36,082 nt of DNA from Flavobacterium macacae. Lineage in GTDB: Bacteria; Bacteroidota; Bacteroidia; Flavobacteriales; Flavobacteriaceae. Below the pieces are notes generated by a model. It was not told the DNA's origin, made no database searches, and saw only the letters and a program-made list of their open reading frames with translations. The translations under genes and the position numbers were made by a program. Within the stretch, counting starts at the first letter, position 1, and every line of letters starts with the position of its first letter. The stretch spans positions 263 through 36,344 of the forward strand of contig NZ_RQVR01000022.1 in NCBI RefSeq assembly GCF_003865365.1, written 5' to 3'. Shown one piece after another: positions 32,202 to 36,082 of the stretch.

Positions 32202-32239
32202 GCAAAGTTTTTTTATCGCAAAGACGGTAAGGCGCAAAG
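32202..32239. repeat. CGCAAAG-type dispersed repeat fragment
   Basis: The sequence contains GCAAAG, then ATCGCAAAGACGGTAAGGCG, then CAAAG: spaced copies of a CGCAAAG unit. Such CTTTGCGTCTTTGCG-like strings are frequent in flavobacterial intergenic DNA. It shares the gene-free stretch 32109-32578 with repeat copy C and the lpdA terminator. Confidence 0.4.
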
Positions 32240-32370
32240 TTCAGGAGGAAAATAGTTCTTTTTATTTGATTACTTGTTTCTTCAAAGGTTTTTAGGGAGA
32301 AGGCGCTAAGCCAATAAGTTTTTTAGTTACTGTTGGCAGGCAATGGTTCAGGGGTTTCTAAAAAAGCGGA

Positions 32371-32456
32371 CAGTTTCTCAAATAGCCCCGATGGTGCCCT
32401 TGTTTGAGCTCTTGCTTTTGCGCCAGAAAAAGCAAAGCGAGTGGCTCCAGCGGGAA
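32371..32456 (+). repeat. Dispersed intergenic repeat, copy C
   Basis: It starts CAGTTTCTCAAATAGCCCCG and runs through GATGGTGCC, TTGTTTGAGCTCTTG and GCAAAGCGAGTGGC to CCAGCGGGAA. This is nearly the same as copy B read on the minus strand. The inner hairpin pairs CTTGCTTTT with AAAAGCAAAG. The centre of each copy differs but keeps its pairing, which suggests the structure matters. Confidence 0.7.
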
Positions 32457-32496
32457 TTGCCTTTGCTGAAAATGAAATGACGGTTCGCTTCCAATA

Positions 32497-32527
32497 AAAA
32501 ACCCGCTTCTTGTGGAAACGGGTTTTA
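32497..32527 (-). terminator. lpdA terminator
   Basis: AAAACCCG and CGGGTTTT form an 8-bp stem, with a T-tract on the minus strand, about 50 bases after the lpdA stop. Confidence 0.7.
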
Positions 32528-32578
32528 TGTATTTAAAATTTTTCGAATATCTAACTATCGAAAAAATACAATCTGATT

Positions 32579-33985
32579 TTACATGTGCAAAGGTCGGTTT
32601 TCCGTTGCAGCCAATGCCGCTTCCTTAACCGCTTCCGCGTAGGTTGGGTGTGCGTGGCTCATTCTTGAAATGTCTTCGGCAGACGCCTTGAATTCCATTG
32701 CTACGACAGCTTCTGCGATCAAATCGGCAGTTCGGGCACCAATCATGTGGATTCCCAACACTTCGTCAGTCTTTTTATCCGCCAAGATTTTCACGAAACC
32801 GTCTGTGTCGCCACTTGCGCGGGAACGTCCCAACGCTTTGAAAGGAAAACTTCCTGCTTTGTACTCTACTCCTGCTTCTTTCAATTGCTCTTCGGTTTTA
32901 CCAACCGCGGCAACTTCTGGCCAAGTGTACACCACTCCAGGAATCAAGTTGTAATCGATGTGCGGTTTTTGTCCGGCTAACGTTTCCGCTACAAACACAC
33001 CTTCTTCTTCGGCTTTGTGCGCCAACATTGCACCTTTAACAACGTCACCGATGGCATATATATTTGCAACCGAAGTCTGTAAATGATCGTTCACTTCGAT
33101 TTGACCTCTTTCCGTAACTTTTACACCTGCTTTTTCAGCGTTCAAACCGTCAGTATAAGGACGACGGCCCACAGAAACTAGAGAATAATCTCCGTCAAGC
33201 GTAATCGTTTCGCCTTTTGCGTTTTCAGCCTGTACTTGAACTCCTTCGCCGTTTCTTTCTACCGATTTCACTTTGTGCGACGTGTAGAATTTCATGCCTT
33301 GTTTCTTCAAGACTTTTGTCAGTTCTTTAGACAAGCCAGCATCCATTCCTGGAATGATCCTGTCTAAATATTCCACTACAGAAACTTGAGCACCAAGACG
33401 AAGATATACTTGTCCCAACTCCAATCCGATAACGCCACCGCCAATAACGATAAGGTGTTTCGGAACTTCTTTCAAATTTAATGCTTCTGTAGAAGTAATG
33501 ATTTTTTCGTTATCGATTTTGATAAATGGCAAAGAAGATGGTTTCGAACCTGTAGCAATAATCGTGTTTTTTGCTTCCAACGTTTCAGAAGAACCGTCAG
33601 CTTTTGTCACTTTTACGTGCGTGGCATCTTCAAAAGAACCAACACCTTCAAAAACGGTAATTTTATTTTTGTCCATCAAATATTTGATGCCCGAAACGTT
33701 TTGGTCTACAACCGACCCTTTTCTGGCAATCATTTGTTCGATTGAAAATTTGATTTCTCCTATAATTTCGATTCCGTGTTCTTTGAAATGCGAAATGGCG
33801 TCGTGGTAATGGTGTGAAGAATCTAGCAACGCTTTTGATGGAATACAGCCTACATTTAGGCAAGTGCCGCCAAGAGTTGAATATTTTTCGATGATTGCGG
33901 TGTTGAAACCCAATTGTGCACAACGAATTGCAGCAACATATCCACCAGGTCCTGAACCGATAACGACTACGTCAAATGAACTCAT
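32579..33985 (-). CDS. lpdA: Dihydrolipoyl dehydrogenase (E3)
   Basis: This FAD enzyme re-oxidises dihydrolipoamide in the pyruvate, 2-oxoglutarate and branched-chain dehydrogenase complexes and in the glycine cleavage system. The 468-residue protein has the FAD motif VVVIGSGPGGYVAAIRCAQ, the redox disulfide TCLNVGCIPS (Cys42 and Cys47), the NAD motif IGGGVIGLELGQV, the second FAD motif IYAIGDVV, and the His-Glu pair in SHAHPTYAEAVKEA. It stands alone rather than beside E1/E2 genes, consistent with one E3 shared by several complexes. A TAATTTTG -7 box lies about 35 bases before its ATG (minus strand, 34021-34028). Confidence 0.97.
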   Translation of the reverse strand: MSSFDVVVIGSGPGGYVAAIRCAQLGFNTAIIEKYSTLGGTCLNVGCIPSKALLDSSHHYHDAISHFKEHGIEIIGEIKFSIEQMIARKGSVVDQNVSGIKYLMDKNKITVFEGVGSFEDATHVKVTKADGSSETLEAKNTIIATGSKPSSLPFIKIDNEKIITSTEALNLKEVPKHLIVIGGGVIGLELGQVYLRLGAQVSVVEYLDRIIPGMDAGLSKELTKVLKKQGMKFYTSHKVKSVERNGEGVQVQAENAKGETITLDGDYSLVSVGRRPYTDGLNAEKAGVKVTERGQIEVNDHLQTSVANIYAIGDVVKGAMLAHKAEEEGVFVAETLAGQKPHIDYNLIPGVVYTWPEVAAVGKTEEQLKEAGVEYKAGSFPFKALGRSRASGDTDGFVKILADKKTDEVLGIHMIGARTADLIAEAVVAMEFKASAEDISRMSHAHPTYAEAVKEAALAATENRPLHM

Positions 33986-34147
33986 ATTATATTTATTTGT
34001 GTGTTTTTAAAATTGTGTAGCAAAATTACGGAAGTTTTTTTGTTTAGGAAGTGTTTTGAAGTTACTAATTGTGAACAATTAAAACTATTTCAAAATTATC
34101 CGGAAAACTTCAAATTTCTGCTCCTGCATTTTTTTAAAACGTTGCTT

Positions 34148-34393
34148 TTAAAAACCATATTTGGCTTTCATTTTGTTTTTAAAATCTTCCCATGATTTCA
34201 CTTCGGGCTCGTTTGAGACAGGATCTTTTAGATGTTGTTTTTCTTCGGATTCCTGATTTTCAGTTTCAGAAGATGTTTCTGTTTGGGCAATGATTTTAGA
34301 GAAAGTGCTGTCTAGAATTTCTAATTTTGATTCATCTTCAAGAATTTTTTCAAAATTGTCTTTTAATTTTTCTTTTAATGCTGCAGTATTCAT
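34148..34393 (-). CDS. Small acidic protein, function unknown
   Basis: The 81-residue product is strongly charged: N-terminal helix LKEKLKDNFEKILEDESKLEILDSTFSKII, a Glu/Ser/Thr-rich middle (about 36-55) and a C-terminal SWEDFKNKMKAKYGF. It has no signal peptide, membrane segment or cysteine. It follows nhaA after 26 bases in the same orientation and is probably co-transcribed. I do not recognise a family. The coherent amphipathic pattern and tight spacing favour a real gene over chance. Confidence 0.6.
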   Translation of the reverse strand: MNTAALKEKLKDNFEKILEDESKLEILDSTFSKIIAQTETSSETENQESEEKQHLKDPVSNEPEVKSWEDFKNKMKAKYGF

Positions 34394-34419
34394 ATCTGTA
34401 TGGTTTGATTATAATTTAT

Positions 34420-35778
34420 TTAGGCCTCCTCACGTATCTTTTTCGCTTCTTTTGAAGCGTTGCGGCTAAGAATAAGGTATCCTAAAACTCCGGCGATGAT
34501 AGAGGCGACAAAGATTCCAATTTTAGCTTGCGTAATTTGTACTGGATCCGCATACGCTAGCGTCGTGATGAAAAGGCACATGGTGAATCCAATGCCTGCT
34601 AAAACGCTGATCCCGAAAAGATGGTTGACCGTCATTTTCTTTGGAAGCTGTACCCATTTAAGTTTCAGCAATATAAAAGTAACACCGAAGATTCCCAGAA
34701 ATTTACCGGCAACCAGCCCAACTACGATTCCGGAGAAAATGTTGGTTGAGAATAAATCTGTAAAATTTATATTAAACACGACACCCGCATTGGCCAAGGC
34801 AAAAATCGGCATCACTACAAATGAAACCACAGGATGCAAGCTATGTTCCAACCGCTGTAAAGGAGGCATGGCGTATTTGGTCATGGATTTCATCTTGCCA
34901 ATAATGTGCAATTGATCGTTGGTCAATGTAGGTCCGTCAAGCGATTCTGTTTCATCCAAACGATGCGAATATTTCTTTATGTTTTTAAGAAATCCTATTT
35001 CGCTGATTTTTGTAGTCGCAGGAATGGTAAAGGCCACCAAAACAGCGGCGATTGTGGCGTGAACTCCCGATAGCAGAAACGGAATCCAGACACCTAATAT
35101 TCCGACAGCTCCATAAAAGAAGGTGCTTCTGACCCCGAATTTATTGGCAATAATCAGCAATACGAAGAAAATTAATCCGACAATTAAACTGATATACGAG
35201 ATTTCATTGGTGTACACTAAAGCGATAATCAATACCGCCCCGATGTCATCGACAATCCCGAAAGCGGTGAAAAAGATCTTGACCGAAACGGGAACTTTGT
35301 CTCCCAGTAAGTATAAAATTCCGAGCACGAAGGCGATGTCGCACGCCATCGGGATTCCCCAACCTTTTAAGGCTTCGGGGTCACCGCCATTAAACAAGGA
35401 AAATATCAAGGCAGGGAAAATCATTCCAGAAATACCGACAATGACGGGGAGAATGGCATTTTTAAATCCTGATAACTGGCCGTCGACCATTTCCCGTTTT
35501 AATTCCAAACCTAAAACAAAGAAAAATATGGAGATCAGACCGTCGTTGATCCAGTGGTGCAAATCATAATCTAAGAAGATGGTGTCATTAAAACGAATTG
35601 AAATCCTGTTTTTCCACAAACCTAAAAACCAATCTGACCAGGCCGAATTGGCTAAAATTACAGCAATGATTGTGGCTGCGAGAAGCACCACTCCTCCCAT
35701 AACGGAGTTGCTGATAAAAGATTTTAAAGGATTAATTACATACTTGTCAACAGGCGCTTGTTTTAATTGGTCTTGCAT
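34420..35778 (-). CDS. nhaA: Na+/H+ antiporter NhaA
   Basis: NhaA is an inner-membrane antiporter that expels Na+ (or Li+) in exchange for H+ and controls pH and salt tolerance. The 452-residue protein has about 12 membrane helices. The ion-binding aspartates appear in PMACDIAFVLGIL and FGIVDDIGAVLIIALVYT, the counterparts of Asp133 and Asp163/Asp164 in E. coli. LELKREMVDGQLS is another family motif. It is somewhat longer than the E. coli protein because of an insertion with SHRLDETESLDGP and a basic tail. A consensus promoter lies just upstream, and the small acidic gene follows. Confidence 0.95.
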   Translation of the reverse strand: MQDQLKQAPVDKYVINPLKSFISNSVMGGVVLLAATIIAVILANSAWSDWFLGLWKNRISIRFNDTIFLDYDLHHWINDGLISIFFFVLGLELKREMVDGQLSGFKNAILPVIVGISGMIFPALIFSLFNGGDPEALKGWGIPMACDIAFVLGILYLLGDKVPVSVKIFFTAFGIVDDIGAVLIIALVYTNEISYISLIVGLIFFVLLIIANKFGVRSTFFYGAVGILGVWIPFLLSGVHATIAAVLVAFTIPATTKISEIGFLKNIKKYSHRLDETESLDGPTLTNDQLHIIGKMKSMTKYAMPPLQRLEHSLHPVVSFVVMPIFALANAGVVFNINFTDLFSTNIFSGIVVGLVAGKFLGIFGVTFILLKLKWVQLPKKMTVNHLFGISVLAGIGFTMCLFITTLAYADPVQITQAKIGIFVASIIAGVLGYLILSRNASKEAKKIREEA

Positions 35779-35800
35779 AGATAAATTTTGGTGATTTTTC

Positions 35801-35829
35801 CAAAAATAACTTTTTCAAAATAAAAACAA
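35801..35829 (-). promoter_or_regulatory. nhaA promoter
   Basis: On the minus strand TTG (35827-35829), an 18-base spacer and TATTTTTG (35801-35808) match the consensus, giving a leader of about 16 bases before the nhaA ATG. Confidence 0.6.
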
Positions 35830-36082
35830 AGATGATTATGAGTTAATTATGTTTTTTTTAGCATTTTTTTCAACCAATTAACGCTGGATTAATTCTTACT
35901 TTTTCAACGATAAAACGTTTATATAGTCTTAGTTTTGTAAGAAATAAAGATTACTTTAGTAGGGAATATTTGTTATTTAATCTTTTAGACTTGAGTTAAA
36001 GTTAGGGTATATGCTAGTTTGGATATGCAAATAAAACCTGCAGTATAAGTTAAGCTACATTTTTGTAATTAATTTGATTGTT
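35830..36082. other. AT-rich intergenic end of the window
   Basis: No open frame of coding quality is seen. A plus-strand TAGTTTTG (35930-35937) fits the -7 consensus and may belong to a gene beyond the right edge, but no TTG element accompanies it. Confidence 0.35.

Noticed and set aside
34460..34915. 151-codon and further frames opposite nhaA
   Set aside because: They are shadows of the long nhaA frame with no start context or domain content.
1..36082. tRNA, rRNA or CRISPR array
   Set aside because: Apart from tmRNA no cloverleaf or rRNA-like sequence and no regular array of repeats with spacers was seen by eye.

Overview
The window looks like a chromosomal segment of a Flavobacterium-type member of the Bacteroidota. 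The evidence is AT-rich sequence, Bacteroidota promoter boxes (TTG, then TAnnTTTG), A-rich start regions without Shine-Dalgarno sites, a tmRNA whose tag reads GENNYALAA, and typical flavobacterial gene families. Most genes are core housekeeping genes. The accessory interest lies at the tmRNA 3' end, in a structured mRNA leader, in dispersed intergenic repeats and in a small regulated membrane-protein operon.

Layout. 1-470 is non-coding and holds two fold-back repeats. 470-2173 carries kdsA and an outer-membrane beta-barrel-like protein. 2253-5108 is a probable operon: a membrane protein, a small winged-helix regulator, a COQ4-like protein broken by a one-base frameshift, and CreD. Two near-identical palindromic operator candidates lie before the first and third genes. 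5280-7490 (minus strand) holds a split small secreted protein, a lipoprotein and a saccharopine/alanine dehydrogenase-like enzyme. 7818-9017 is a lipoprotein serine hydrolase.

9096-9490 is ssrA (tmRNA). A mobile-element remnant abuts it: a two-helix-turn-helix excisionase-like gene, overlapping an ORF that appears to join the N-terminus of a tyrosine integrase to the C-terminus of a serine recombinase and stops inside the tmRNA. dnaK follows on the minus strand with a sigma-54-like promoter candidate. 13457-21285 (plus strand) holds L-serine dehydratase, panB, a pseudouridine synthase, a DUF5723-type outer-membrane protein with a frameshifted signal peptide, an aldehyde dehydrogenase, a membrane protein and a YpfJ-type metallopeptidase. 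comM/yifB is convergent with them.

23068-27493 holds a GAF-domain histidine kinase, a CoA-disulfide-reductase-like flavoprotein, and a GNAT acetyltransferase plus PLP racemase pair. That pair sits behind a long leader RNA with a predicted three-way junction. 27523-32108 (minus strand) is a pabB-tilS-dsbD cluster. 32579-35778 (minus strand) holds lpdA, a small acidic protein and nhaA.

The most promising undescribed items are the leader RNA at about 25784-25949, the recombinase chimera at the tmRNA, and the operator pair of the CreD operon. Three genes look broken by loss of a single T. This could be sequencing error or real decay, and it should be settled before any of them is interpreted.
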